In this document: piece after piece, positions 25,654 through 34,255 of the stretch
Position numbering within the stretch: the first letter of the stretch is position 1
Layout of the letters: each line of letters begins with the position of its first letter
Origin: M3007 sp041736625
GTDB taxonomy: Bacteria > Bacteroidota > Bacteroidia > Chitinophagales > Saprospiraceae
Direction of reading: 5' to 3'
DNA length: 58,409 bases
Assembly: GCA_041736625.1 (NCBI GenBank)
Contig: JBGSTG010000008.1
Span: 1-58,409, forward strand
Made by a program: the position numbers and the translations under genes
Notes under the pieces: model-generated
Databases searched by the model: none
Told to the model about the DNA's origin: nothing
Seen by the model: only the letters and a program-made list of their open reading frames with translations

Positions 25654-26247
25654 CTATTCCGCAAACACACGCCCCATCTCCACCGCCAGCCCCGGAAAAA
25701 TCCCCACCGGCACCACATCCTCCTCGGTGTACACATTGCGGATGACGTAGCGCTCGTCTGCCAGATCGTACACCGTCACGCTGTAACCCTCCGGCGAAAC
25801 GATCCAGTACTCCCGAACGGCGTTTTCTTCGTACAGCTGAAGCTTTTCCTTGCGGTCTTTGCGCCGGGTGCCCGGCGAAAGTATCTCAACGATCCAATCC
25901 GGGGAGCCGAGACAGCCCGCGTCGTCCAGTTTGCTTTTGTCGCATATTACACAAAGGTCGGGTTGTACCACGGTGAGGATTTCTTTGTTGGCCCTGGCGG
26001 ATTTTTTGCGGTCCAACAGCCGAACGTCGAATGGAGCCGGGTACACTTCACACTCCTTACCTATAAAATATTGAAAAATATATCCGTGTAATCTGCTCAA
26101 CATCAGTTGATGCCGGCGGGAAGGCGCCGGCGACATGGGGTAAATTTTGCCTTTGATCAACTCCACATATTCGTCAAACTGCCAGGTCAGGTAGTCGGCG
26201 TAGGTGTATGTTTTGTTGGTGTCGAGATCGTTTAGCGTCTGTACCAT
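25654..26247 (-). CDS. Uma2-family (DUF820) putative restriction endonuclease-like protein, second copy
   Basis: 197 residues. TYADYLTWQFDEYVELIKGKI at the N-terminus parallels the copy at 20044-20628. QPDLCVICDKSKLDDAGCLGSPDWIVEILSPG, KEKLQLYEENAVREYWIVSP and a C-terminal strand give the nuclease-like core. Cytoplasmic. Role unknown. Confidence 0.85.
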   Translation of the reverse strand: MVQTLNDLDTNKTYTYADYLTWQFDEYVELIKGKIYPMSPAPSRRHQLMLSRLHGYIFQYFIGKECEVYPAPFDVRLLDRKKSARANKEILTVVQPDLCVICDKSKLDDAGCLGSPDWIVEILSPGTRRKDRKEKLQLYEENAVREYWIVSPEGYSVTVYDLADERYVIRNVYTEEDVVPVGIFPGLAVEMGRVFAE

Positions 26248-26251
26248 AACG

Positions 26252-26259
26252 CAAAAATA
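26252..26259 (-). promoter_or_regulatory. -7 promoter element (TATTTTTG) adjacent to the Uma2 start
   Basis: Exact TAnnTTTG 4 bases before the ATG at 26247, which would give a leaderless transcript. The same arrangement is seen at the DUF4143 ATPase. Confidence 0.4.
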
Positions 26260-26283
26260 AGCTATTTTTTCCAGCGGAACAAG

Positions 26284-28314
26284 CTACCCAAACTTCTCCC
26301 CCAGTTGCCGTTTCAGGGCCAGCATCTCGTCGCGCAACTGGGCTGCGGTGACGAAGTCGAGGTCCTTGGCCGCTTTTTTCATGCGGTTTTCGGTTTCCTC
26401 GATCATTTTTTCCAGCTGGCTGCGGTTGGCGTAGGCCACGATGGGTTCGGCGGCGAGGGTGTGCCCGTCGGGCTCCACGTAGTATTTGGCGCCTTCCACG
26501 CCCCGGATGTCGAGGATGCTGCGCTGGTTCAGGATCTCCTCCCGGGTTCGGGTCACGGTGGTCGGCACGATGCCGTGTTCCTCGTTGTAGGCCATCTGGA
26601 TGCTGCGCCTGCGGTTGGTTTCGTCGATGGTATTGCGCATGGCGTCGGTCATTTTGTCGGCGTAGAAGAGGACCAGTCCGTTGGCGTTGCGTGCCGCGCG
26701 GCCGGCCGTTTGGGTGAGCGAGCGCATGGTACGAAGGAAGCCCTCCTTGTCGGCGTCGAGGATGGCCACGAGCGACACCTCGGGCAGGTCGAGGCCTTCG
26801 CGCAGGAGGTTGACGCCGATGAGCACGTCGTACTCACCCAGGCGCAGGTCGCGCAGGATTTCCACGCGTTCCAGGGTTTCCACCTCGGAGTGTATGTAGC
26901 GGCACTTGATGTTGAGGCGGGCCAGGTAGGCTGCGAGCTCTTCGGCCATGCGTTTGGTGAGGGTGGTCACCAGGGTGCGCTCGTTCGCGTCGATGCGGCG
27001 CTGTATTTCCTCCATCAGGTCGTCGATCTGGTTGAGCGAGGGCCGCACGTCGATGGGCGGGTCGAGCAGTCCGGTGGGGCGCACGAGCTGCTCGACCACC
27101 ACGCCTTCGGTTTGCTCCAGCTCGTATTCGGCGGGGGTGGCGCTCACAAAGATCGCCTGGTTGATCATGCCCTCGAACTCTTCGAAGTTGAGGGGCCGGT
27201 TGTCCATGGCCGAGGGCAGGCGGAAGCCGTAGCCGACGAGCATTTGCTTGCGCGCACGGTCGCCGCCCGACATGCCGCGCACCTGGGGCATGGTCACGTG
27301 GCTCTCGTCGATGATCATGAGGTAGTCCTCGGGGAAGTAGTCCAGCAGGCAAAACGGCCGGGTGCCGGGTTTGCGGCGGTCGAAGAACCGGGAGTAGTTC
27401 TCGATGCCGTTGCAGTAGCCCAGCTCGCGGATCATCTCCAGGTCGAAGTTGGTGCGCTCGCGGATGCGGCGGGCTTCGAGCATGCGGCCTTCGGCGATGA
27501 AAAACTTCTCCTGGGCGTTCAGCTCGTCCTGGATCTCGTGGATGATCTGGGTGAGGCGCTCTTTGGGCGCGATGTATAGGTTGGCGGGAAAAATGGCGGT
27601 GGCGTCCATCGGTGCGATGCGCTTGCCGCTTTCAATCTCGAGGGTTTCGATGCTTTCGATTTCGTCGCCCCAGAAGATGACGCGCACCCCCCAGTCGGCG
27701 TAGGGCAGGTTCACGTCTACCGTGTCGCCTTTAACGCGGAAGGTGCCGCGGCCGAAGTCGGTTTCGGTGCGGGCGTACAGGGAATTGGTGAGGGCGTAGA
27801 GAAAGCTGGTTTTGGAGAGTTTTTGCCCGCGTTGCAGTCGGATGATGCCGGACTCGTAGTCCGCCGGGTTGCCCATACCGTAAATGCAGGAAACGGAAGC
27901 GACGATGATGATGTCGCGCCGCCCGGACAGCAGGGTGCTGGTGGCTTTGAGGCGCAGCTTGTCGACCAGTTCGTTGATGTTCAGGTCTTTTTCAATGTAG
28001 GTATCGGAGGTGGGCAGGTAGGCTTCGGGCTGGTAGTAGTCGTAGTACGACACGAAGTACTCCACGGCGTTGTCGGGGAAAAACGACTGAAACTCACCGT
28101 AGAGCTGGGCGGTGAGTGTTTTGTTGTGGGTGAGCACCAGGGTGGGCCGGTTCACCTGGGCGATGACGTTGGCCATGGTGAAGGTCTTGCCCGAGCCGGT
28201 GACGCCGAGCAACACCTGGGCGCGCTCCCCCTTGCGCACACCGTCGGTGAGCTGGCGGATGGCCCGGGGCTGGTCGCCGGTGGGGACGTAGGTGGATTGC
28301 AGGTGGAAGGACAT
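26284..28314 (-). CDS. uvrB: Excinuclease ABC subunit B
   Basis: 676 residues from ATG 28314 (MSFHLQSTYVPTGDQPRAI). Walker A is GVTGSGKT with Lys43, the beta-hairpin region is YYDYYQPEAYLP, and the helicase motifs include DESH and LLREGLDLPEVSLVAILDADKEGFLR. The C-terminal UVR motif ends the protein. It binds damaged DNA with UvrA and recruits UvrC. A promoter 7 bases ahead of this ATG confirms the start over the ATG at 28383. Confidence 0.98.
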   Translation of the reverse strand: MSFHLQSTYVPTGDQPRAIRQLTDGVRKGERAQVLLGVTGSGKTFTMANVIAQVNRPTLVLTHNKTLTAQLYGEFQSFFPDNAVEYFVSYYDYYQPEAYLPTSDTYIEKDLNINELVDKLRLKATSTLLSGRRDIIIVASVSCIYGMGNPADYESGIIRLQRGQKLSKTSFLYALTNSLYARTETDFGRGTFRVKGDTVDVNLPYADWGVRVIFWGDEIESIETLEIESGKRIAPMDATAIFPANLYIAPKERLTQIIHEIQDELNAQEKFFIAEGRMLEARRIRERTNFDLEMIRELGYCNGIENYSRFFDRRKPGTRPFCLLDYFPEDYLMIIDESHVTMPQVRGMSGGDRARKQMLVGYGFRLPSAMDNRPLNFEEFEGMINQAIFVSATPAEYELEQTEGVVVEQLVRPTGLLDPPIDVRPSLNQIDDLMEEIQRRIDANERTLVTTLTKRMAEELAAYLARLNIKCRYIHSEVETLERVEILRDLRLGEYDVLIGVNLLREGLDLPEVSLVAILDADKEGFLRTMRSLTQTAGRAARNANGLVLFYADKMTDAMRNTIDETNRRRSIQMAYNEEHGIVPTTVTRTREEILNQRSILDIRGVEGAKYYVEPDGHTLAAEPIVAYANRSQLEKMIEETENRMKKAAKDLDFVTAAQLRDEMLALKRQLGEKFG

Positions 28315-28321
28315 GGTTGGG

Positions 28322-28352
28322 CAAAAGTAGCGGGAATAGGGGAGACATGCAA
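28322..28352 (-). promoter_or_regulatory. Promoter of uvrB (-33 TTG, 20-base spacer, -7 TACTTTTG)
   Basis: The -7 octamer is at 28322-28329 and the TTG at 28350-28352 on the minus strand. The spacing is within the 17-23 bases known for Bacteroidota sigma-A promoters. Transcription would begin almost at the ATG. Confidence 0.6.
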
Positions 28353-28433
28353 CAAGTTGTTTAATTTTTTTGCCAGGAGACACCCTGCGTAAATAAATTC
28401 GGCAATCCGGAGTTTACCCTGCCAAATGCTCAT

Positions 28434-28441
28434 TATCTTTG
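28434..28441 (+). promoter_or_regulatory. -7 promoter element (TATCTTTG) kept ahead of a Uma2 remnant
   Basis: Exact TAnnTTTG followed by an ATG at 28448. It is identical to the octamer ahead of the intact Uma2 gene at 20628, and the coding part after it is decayed. Confidence 0.35.
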
Positions 28442-28447
28442 TACTCC

Positions 28448-28632
28448 ATGACTCACCTCTCATTACCGAGGTGTGGATCGCCAATGGCGTGCAGGTGGCC
28501 TGGCTGGTCGACCCACCATCGCGCACTACGTTCGTGTACCGCAGCGCGGGGGAGGAAAGTTGTTCGTTTGACGAGGTGGTGAGCGCCGAGCCGGCGTTGG
28601 GGTTTGGGCTTCGGGTGGGTGATTTGTTTTAA
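28448..28632 (+). pseudogene. Uma2-family gene, internally deleted remnant
   Basis: The stretch VWIANGVQVAWLVDPPSRTTFVYRSAGEE ... GFGLRVGDLF matches the C-terminal third of Uma2 proteins of the NGVQLGWLIDP type. It is in a different frame from the ATG at 28448 that follows the promoter element. The N-terminal two thirds are gone. The likely event is an internal deletion that left promoter and tail. Confidence 0.65.
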
Positions 28633-28681
28633 CTTTCGTCAGGTATTCCGGGGAACGCTCGCTTTAAACAGGCACTCAACC

Positions 28682-28778
28682 ATTATTTGCAGCCAGAACA
28701 TGTCTTTTTTAAGGACTTTTGGCTGCTAAAATTTTTTTTATCAGCCAGAATTGCTATTTTTACGGTAAAATTGGCTGA
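28682..28778. other. AT-rich spacer with overlapping inverted repeats
   Basis: GGCTGCTAAAATTTT pairs with the following ATCAGCC, and TCAGCCA (28741-28747) pairs with TGGCTGA (28772-28778) around a TATTTTTA box. The layout resembles the palindrome ahead of the DUF4143 ATPase and is followed by an ATPase-like coding remnant. It may be that gene's former promoter/operator. Confidence 0.4.
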
Positions 28779-28791
28779 TTATGGCAGTGCT

Positions 28792-28851
28792 ACTGGCTTC
28801 ACCTTTGAACAGGTTTGCCTCGACCACCTCCCGCAAATCAAAAAACGCATA
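28792..28851 (+). pseudogene. AAA ATPase C-terminal remnant
   Basis: About 20 codons read TGFTFEQVCLDHLPQIKKRI, a pattern typical of the C-terminal part of bacterial AAA-family ATPases (FExVCLxHxxQIKKAL). No Walker motif or other part remains. The rest of the gap to 29047 holds nothing recognisable. Tentative because the match is short and from memory. Confidence 0.35.
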
Positions 28852-29047
28852 CGCAGCCGCCCTGGTGGAAAATGGAGGTGGTGATGGACGATTTGTTTGG
28901 TTGAGCCATGAAAGAGGGTGAAGATCAGCAGGAAAGTTAGCGCTTTCATATTTTTTGTATCTTTTAGTGTTGAACGAGGGCACTACCGAAGTAGCCGCGT
29001 TTAGCCTGCTATGGTCGATAATGAAAAGTTAGCATATACAGTTTATG

Positions 29048-30277
29048 CTATTTACAATTAGTTAAATATATATCAGCCCTTCGGAGTGTCGCATCTGTCA
29101 AGGATGATTCTACTGGCACGGGTCCGCCTTTGTATGTAACGTTGGCGTCTGGAATTTTTTCCAGGATTTTTTGTGTAACTACACGAGCTCGGTTTTGCGA
29201 AAGAACAGTGTTTAGGGCTGAATTGCCGGTTCCGTCGGTATGTCCAACAATCAAAAAGTCACAATTTTTTAAGTTCCATTTTTGGGCCTCCCTAATTGCT
29301 CTTTCCAGATTAAGTTGGTCGGTTATTTCGGATGAACCGTGATCAAAATAAATGGACGCAAGTAAATGTGGTTCCAAGGACACTTCAATGGGTATGTTTT
29401 TAATCCTTTCATCCGGGAATGCTATTGGTTCACTATCTACCGGCGAGTTAAGCTTGATTAAACTACAATTATCGATATAGATATCTCCTATATCAGATTT
29501 AAACAATATCGATGTTGCGAAACGATCCTTTTCCATATTCTTTTTATATCTACATTGAACAAATCTTTTGAGGTTTCCAAGGATGAGGTGTTTTTCTCCT
29601 CCTTTGGCCGTAAATCGAAGACAAATTCTCTGGTATCCATTACGATTGACAGGGATATTAAAGCTATGACAGTATATGCTACTATTTAAGAATATCGAAA
29701 GTTCCCTGGGTTTTCTGGTTGCTTCGCTGATGTGTGGTTTTAAGTCGTGTTCAAAGTTCAGGTCAACTATCGTATCAGACAAATTAACACATATAATTTT
29801 ATTTAAATCATTCATATTAACGTTTTCAAAATTGGCAAAACAGCAAAACTCATATTCTGATCCTGCTTGTAAGGATTCGTTAAAGGTTAAACCTATGTCT
29901 TTAAAATAGGCATTTCCACTTATCCGATTGATATTGGTCGAAAAGTATGCATATACATTTCCTGAATATGCTTTTTCCGGTTCGTATCGAGCGTTATCTG
30001 CCAAACAGGTATCCTGTTGCTGCCAGTTTAGGAACTGACTACACACCCCACTTTCTTTTGTACCTAGTCTCCACAAAAAACTGGTATCGTATCGCAACCC
30101 TGCATAAAGCTGCCCATCAATAAATGTAGGCGGAAATCGAATTAAATTCAACTTCTCAAAGTCAGCATTGGGAATCAGATTTGCTTGTCCATGACACTGA
30201 TAGCAATAAAAAACTTGCAGGAGCAAAACTCCTGCAAGTGATAACATCCAGTACAGAGTGTTATTAGTCAACTTCAT
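29048..30277 (-). CDS. OmpA-family outer-membrane protein
   Basis: 409 residues. N-terminal signal is NTLYWMLSLAGVLLLQVFYCYQCHGQ. Residues about 30-290 form a beta-rich, carbohydrate-binding-like region starting LIPNADFEKLN. The C-terminal OmpA peptidoglycan-binding domain has ASIYFDHGSSEI, FLIVGHTDGTGNSALNTVLSQNRARVV and ADIYL. The gene is markedly AT-rich compared with neighbours such as recG and uvrB. Its start overlaps the end of the small lipoprotein gene by 14 bases, so the two form an operon. Probably acquired by transfer; role unknown. Confidence 0.85.
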   Translation of the reverse strand: MKLTNNTLYWMLSLAGVLLLQVFYCYQCHGQANLIPNADFEKLNLIRFPPTFIDGQLYAGLRYDTSFLWRLGTKESGVCSQFLNWQQQDTCLADNARYEPEKAYSGNVYAYFSTNINRISGNAYFKDIGLTFNESLQAGSEYEFCCFANFENVNMNDLNKIICVNLSDTIVDLNFEHDLKPHISEATRKPRELSIFLNSSIYCHSFNIPVNRNGYQRICLRFTAKGGEKHLILGNLKRFVQCRYKKNMEKDRFATSILFKSDIGDIYIDNCSLIKLNSPVDSEPIAFPDERIKNIPIEVSLEPHLLASIYFDHGSSEITDQLNLERAIREAQKWNLKNCDFLIVGHTDGTGNSALNTVLSQNRARVVTQKILEKIPDANVTYKGGPVPVESSLTDATLRRADIYLTNCK

Positions 30278-30596
30278 AGCAGGTGCACCCCATGTCGGGT
30301 TTACAGTTTAATCTTGGGTCTGAACAAATGTTTGTTCCCCATATGCCAAAACAATCTGGAGGTGAAGACCCTATACCATCATAGCAAATAATTATAAGTT
30401 CGCCATTTGAAGGATAAGGTAGACCATCCGGCCCGATAATGTCAAACAACTCTCCTGCCTGGATTCTTTGAATTTCATTTTGTGACAATGGAATTTGGGT
30501 TAACACAGTACCGCTACGCGACGTGCTTATATCTGATGCTTGTGCGCTAACGGATGTGGTCTCCCGAACATCCCCTTTCTCACATGCACCGAGCAC
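30264..30596 (-). CDS. Small Cys-rich lipoprotein, start codon unclear
   Basis: 110 residues if GTG 30596 is used, but that start lies inside the signal peptide. The frame is open upstream to about 30720 and encodes NNLRFFSIPLLFLIVLGAC, a good lipobox. There is no ATG, GTG or TTG in frame before it, so translation may use a rare start (ATT or CTG), or a base was lost in the T7 run near 30617. The C-terminal half carries six or seven Cys (CYDGIGSSPPDCFGIWG ... CKPDMGCTCYEVD). AT-rich like the OmpA gene with which it overlaps. Unknown function. Confidence 0.6.
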   Translation of the reverse strand: MLGACEKGDVRETTSVSAQASDISTSRSGTVLTQIPLSQNEIQRIQAGELFDIIGPDGLPYPSNGELIIICYDGIGSSPPDCFGIWGTNICSDPRLNCKPDMGCTCYEVD

Positions 30597-31187
30597 AATT
30601 AAAAAGAGGAGTGGAATTGAAAAAAACCTTAGATTGTTAATAAAAATAAATTGAAGAAAAACAATAACCTCAAAATTCAGGCGGTTGAGGTTTCCACCGT
30701 TATGCTAATCGAATCAAACTTTATTGCAAGATCGGGTCTGTTAGTTGCTGAAAGCCAGTATGCTTGCCCTTGCATCTTGGTGTTTTAGTCTGATTCGTGC
30801 TAACTATGATTATCTGTTGATCGATCACACCGTCTTGGATGTGTTTCATGTTTTGTAAAAGGAGTTGGGTGCACATCAAAGAAAATCCCGGCCGGAGATC
30901 AATTTGAGATACCTGAAAAAATCTGCTTCAAAGCCTAAGCAAAGTTATGCGTATTCCGAAGCGCCTCCAAGCGAAAAACCGAGAAATATCGGCAAAATAT
31001 TGCCGCAAACCGGCAATATTTTGCCGGTTTGCCCAAGTCGTCCGGCCTCTGGCAATCTTGCGCCTGTCGAATGTCCGGGCTTGCAGGCAGGCGTCGGCAC
31101 GATAAGATGCCGCAGAAAAAACGGCGAATTGTCGGCTTTGAACAAAAACAGCAGGCGAGGGTATACGATTCAAGGGTTGTCGCCGCC
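30597..31187. other. Long spacer between the lipoprotein/OmpA operon and the XRE gene
   Basis: AT-rich on the left and mixed on the right. The right part is open in the XRE frame from 30865, but the translation is low-complexity without resemblance to known proteins. A promoter element at 31188 argues that the region is non-coding. It holds the palindromes at 30990-31031. Confidence 0.5.
30990..31031. promoter_or_regulatory. Nested palindromes with alternative pairings
   Basis: CGGCAAAATATTGCCG (30990-31005), CAAAC, CGGCAATATTTTGCCG (31011-31026), GTTTG. Each 16-mer is itself a CGGCAA/TTGCCG palindrome. The two are perfect inverted copies of each other. CAAACCGGCAA also pairs with TTGCCGGTTTG. 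The set could be a two-site operator for the downstream XRE protein or a switching RNA stem. Confidence 0.6.
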
Positions 31188-31195
31188 TAATTTTG
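31188..31195 (+). promoter_or_regulatory. -7 promoter element (TAATTTTG) for the XRE gene
   Basis: Exact TAnnTTTG 26 bases before ATG 31222. It supports the short start. Confidence 0.45.
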
Positions 31196-31221
31196 ACCAA
31201 TCGCTGCTAAACCAACCCATT

Positions 31222-31419
31222 ATGACCAAACTGCCAGAAAAACTCCGCCTCCTGCGGTTATCGCGTCACCTCAACCAGGAACAGGTTGCCGATGCCGCCG
31301 GAGTGAGTTTGCGCACCTACCGCGACATTGAGCGGGGAAAACGCTCGCCCAGTCTGGTCCTCCTGGAAAAATTAGCGGCTTTTTACCAGACAGACCTGCA
31401 TCAATGGTTTACTGAATGA
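31222..31419 (+). CDS. XRE-family helix-turn-helix regulator
   Basis: 65 residues, essentially one HTH_3 domain: LRLLRLSRHLNQEQVADAAGVSLRTYRDIERGKRSPSLVLLEKLAAFYQ. No effector domain. Such minimal XRE proteins regulate their own operon or a neighbouring one. Candidate targets are the palindromes 190 bases upstream and the divergent lipoprotein/OmpA operon. Confidence 0.85.
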   Translation: MTKLPEKLRLLRLSRHLNQEQVADAAGVSLRTYRDIERGKRSPSLVLLEKLAAFYQTDLHQWFTE

Positions 31420-31437
31420 GCGCAGTCGCAACAAGTA

Positions 31438-31469
31438 TTGCCATAAAATCCCATTTTCCCCTATCTTTG
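31438..31469 (+). promoter_or_regulatory. Promoter of recG (-33 TTG, 21-base spacer, -7 TATCTTTG)
   Basis: TTG at 31438-31440 and TATCTTTG at 31462-31469. The leader to the ATG is about 40 bases. One of the few sites in the window with both elements at normal spacing. Confidence 0.6.
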
Positions 31470-31515
31470 CCCACATCAACCCTATTCCACACACGCTTCC
31501 ATTACCCCCCTGTGC

Positions 31516-33630
31516 ATGCCTACCTCGTCGTTTCTCGATACCGGCATAGAGTTCCTCAAGGGCGTCGGGCCCCAGCGTGCCGACGTGCTGAAAACGGAAC
31601 TGGGTATTTTTACCTTCCGGGACCTGCTCCTCCACTTCCCCTTCCGGTACATTGACCGTACGCGCTTCCACCGCATCCGCGACCTCGATCTGGAGGGCGA
31701 CCAGGTGCAGCTGCGCGGCGTCCTGCGCCGCCTCGAGCTGCTCGGCGAGGGCCGCGCCCGGCGCCTGGTGGGTACCCTGCGCGACGATACCGGCAGCATC
31801 GAGCTCGTGTGGTTCCAGAGCATCGCCTGGCTGCAGAAAAACCTCGCCGTAGACCGAGAATACATCGTCTTTGGCCGCCTCAACAACTTCAACCAGCGCC
31901 TCAACATCCCGCACCCCGAAATGGAGGAGGTGACGGCCGAAAACACCGTCGCCGCCCGCCACTTCGACCCCGTGTACCCGTCCACCGACAAGCTCACCCA
32001 GAAGGGACTCGACGCCCGCGGGCTGCGCAAGGCCGTCCGTACCCTGCTCGACCAGCTCCGCTACGAACACCTGCCCGAGAACCTGCCCGACTACATCCTG
32101 CAGGGGTACCGCCTCATCGGCCGCTTCGACGCCCTCTGCCGCATCCACTTCCCCGAAACCCAGCAGGAGCTCGACGACGCCCGCCGCCGCCTCAAGTTCG
32201 AAGAACTGCTCTTCTTGCAGCTGCGCATCCTGCAAACGCGCAACCGGCGCCGCGACGCCGAAAAAGGCTTTGTGTTCGACAGGGTCGGCGACACCTTCAA
32301 CACCTTCTACCAACAGTACCTGCCCTTCGAGCTCACTGGAGCCCAAAAACGCGTGGTCCGCGAGATTCGCACCGACCTCGCCGCCGGCCGCCAGATGAAC
32401 CGGCTCGTGCAGGGCGACGTGGGCTCCGGCAAAACCGCCGTGGCCCTGCTCTGCATGCTCATCGCGCTCGACAACGGCTTCCAGGCCTGCCTCATGGCCC
32501 CCACCGAAATCCTGGCCCGGCAACACTTCGACAACATCGAGGCCCTGCTGCGCGACATGCCCGTGCACGTGGGCTTCCTCTCCGGCTCCGTCAAGGGCAA
32601 AAAACGCAGCGCCATACTCGAGCAACTGGCCGCAGGCGACCTCCACATCCTCATCGGCACCCACGCCCTCATCGAAGACTGGGTGCGCTTCCCCAACCTG
32701 GGCCTGGCCGTCATCGACGAGCAGCACCGCTTCGGCGTGGAGCAGCGCGCCGCCCTCTGGGCCAAAAACCCCGTGCTGCCGCCCCACGTGCTCGTCATGA
32801 CCGCCACCCCCATACCCCGCACCCTGGCCATGACCCTGTACGGCGACCTCGACGTGTCGGTCATCGACGAGCTGCCCCCGGGCCGAAAACCCGTCGTGAC
32901 CACCCACCGCACCGAAGCGCACCGCCTGCGCGTGCAGGGGTTTATGAAAGAGGAAATCGCCAAGGGCAGGCAGGTGTACGTGGTGTACCCCATGATCGAA
33001 GAAACGGAAAAAGTCGACATGCAAAACCTCATGGCCGGGTACGAGGCCCTCAGCCGCGACTTCCCCCTGCCCGAATACCGCATCAGCATCGTGCACGGCA
33101 AGATGAAAGCGGCCGACAAGGACTACGAGATGCAGCGCTTCGCGCGCGGCGAAACGCACATCATGGTGGCCACCACCGTCATTGAGGTGGGCGTCAACGT
33201 GCCCAACGCCTCGGTCATGATAATCGAAAACGCCGAGCGCTTCGGCCTGTCGCAACTCCACCAGCTCCGCGGACGCGTGGGCCGCGGCGCCGAACAAAGC
33301 TTCTGCATCCTGCTCACCGGCTACAAACTCAGCGCCGAAGGCCGCGAACGCATCAACACCATGTGCCAGACCAACGACGGGTTCGTGATCGCCGAGGTGG
33401 ACCTCCGCCTGCGCGGCCCGGGCAACATCGAGGGCACCCAGCAGAGCGGACTCCTGCGCTTCCGCATCGCCGACCTGGCGCGCGACGGCCAGATTCTCAG
33501 CGCCGCCCGCACCACCGCCGAACGCATCCTGGAGCAGGACCCCACGCTTGCCGCAGCCGAAAATGTCCGTTTGAAAAAATACCTCGACGAAACCGGCAAG
33601 GACGGCGGGGTGTGGAGCCGCATTTCCTAG
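31516..33630 (+). CDS. recG: ATP-dependent DNA helicase RecG
   Basis: 704 residues, normal length. The N-terminal wedge domain (GVGPQRADVL, FPFRYIDRT) is followed by helicase motifs: Walker A GDVGSGKT, DEQHRFGVEQR, MTATPIPRTLAMTLYGDLDVSVIDELPPGR, TTVIEVGVNVPNASVMIIENAERFGLSQLHQLRGRVGRG. It remodels stalled replication forks. Its stop region overlaps the convergent FMN reductase gene by 4 bases. Confidence 0.98.
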   Translation: MPTSSFLDTGIEFLKGVGPQRADVLKTELGIFTFRDLLLHFPFRYIDRTRFHRIRDLDLEGDQVQLRGVLRRLELLGEGRARRLVGTLRDDTGSIELVWFQSIAWLQKNLAVDREYIVFGRLNNFNQRLNIPHPEMEEVTAENTVAARHFDPVYPSTDKLTQKGLDARGLRKAVRTLLDQLRYEHLPENLPDYILQGYRLIGRFDALCRIHFPETQQELDDARRRLKFEELLFLQLRILQTRNRRRDAEKGFVFDRVGDTFNTFYQQYLPFELTGAQKRVVREIRTDLAAGRQMNRLVQGDVGSGKTAVALLCMLIALDNGFQACLMAPTEILARQHFDNIEALLRDMPVHVGFLSGSVKGKKRSAILEQLAAGDLHILIGTHALIEDWVRFPNLGLAVIDEQHRFGVEQRAALWAKNPVLPPHVLVMTATPIPRTLAMTLYGDLDVSVIDELPPGRKPVVTTHRTEAHRLRVQGFMKEEIAKGRQVYVVYPMIEETEKVDMQNLMAGYEALSRDFPLPEYRISIVHGKMKAADKDYEMQRFARGETHIMVATTVIEVGVNVPNASVMIIENAERFGLSQLHQLRGRVGRGAEQSFCILLTGYKLSAEGRERINTMCQTNDGFVIAEVDLRLRGPGNIEGTQQSGLLRFRIADLARDGQILSAARTTAERILEQDPTLAAAENVRLKKYLDETGKDGGVWSRIS

Positions 33631-34205
33631 CGCAGGTCGGCGACCAGCACCTGCTTCTTATCCCACACCGCCTCGGCCAGCCACAGGAAGTTTTTCAGAA
33701 AAACGTCCACCTTGGGCCCGAAAGCGGGATCCAGCAAGTTGCCCACTTCATCGAATCGCTGCGACACCTGCCCCACCAGCAGCATCTGCGGAAGCGCAAA
33801 GCCGGAAATGCCCAGTACCAGTTCCTGCATGCTCATCGCCGCGCGCATGCCACCCAGGGGCCCCGAGGTCACCGACACCACGCCGATGACCTTTTTGGAA
33901 AACTCCGACTCCTTGAGGTAATCCACCGCGTTTTTCAGCGCAGCGGTGTAACTGCCGTTGTATTCGGGCGAAACAAAGAGGAAAGCGTCGGCTTCCCGCA
34001 CCCGCGCGGCAAATTCGGCCAAGCCGGGTGGCGCATCCGGGTGGCGGTGCAACACCTCTTCCATGATCGGGAAAGCGTAGGCGGCCAGGTCGATCAGGTC
34101 GACCGTGTGCAAACCTGCTGCCAGAATGTACTGCTCGAGCGCCAGCGCCACCCGGTGCGACTGCCGGTTGATGCGGGTACTGGCGGATATGATGGCTATT
34201 CGCAT
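33627..34205 (-). CDS. NADPH-dependent FMN reductase family protein
   Basis: 192 residues. The flavodoxin-like fold is shown by IAIISASTRINRQSHRVA at the start, the FMN-binding SPEYNGSYTAALKNAVDYL and SGPLGGMRAAMSMQELV. It is cytoplasmic and probably reduces quinones or FMN; substrate is unknown. Divergent from the gmhB-like gene. Confidence 0.85.
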   Translation of the reverse strand: MRIAIISASTRINRQSHRVALALEQYILAAGLHTVDLIDLAAYAFPIMEEVLHRHPDAPPGLAEFAARVREADAFLFVSPEYNGSYTAALKNAVDYLKESEFSKKVIGVVSVTSGPLGGMRAAMSMQELVLGISGFALPQMLLVGQVSQRFDEVGNLLDPAFGPKVDVFLKNFLWLAEAVWDKKQVLVADLR

Positions 34206-34214
34206 GCTGTTCGT

Positions 34215-34222
34215 TATGTTTG
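34215..34222 (+). promoter_or_regulatory. -7 promoter element (TATGTTTG) for the gmhB-like gene
   Basis: Exact TAnnTTTG 33 bases before the ATG at 34256. It supports that start over ATG 34220, which it overlaps. Confidence 0.45.
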
Positions 34223-34255
34223 CGCATCAAACAACAGGTCGAAGCACAAAGTTCA

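Noticed and set aside
30865..31221. N-terminal extension of the XRE protein
   Set aside because: The frame is open but reads low-complexity, crosses the palindromes, and precedes an exact promoter element at 31188.
31372..33297. Antisense ORF of 641 codons opposite recG
   Set aside because: Same effect of high GC at third codon positions; no start context and no domain.
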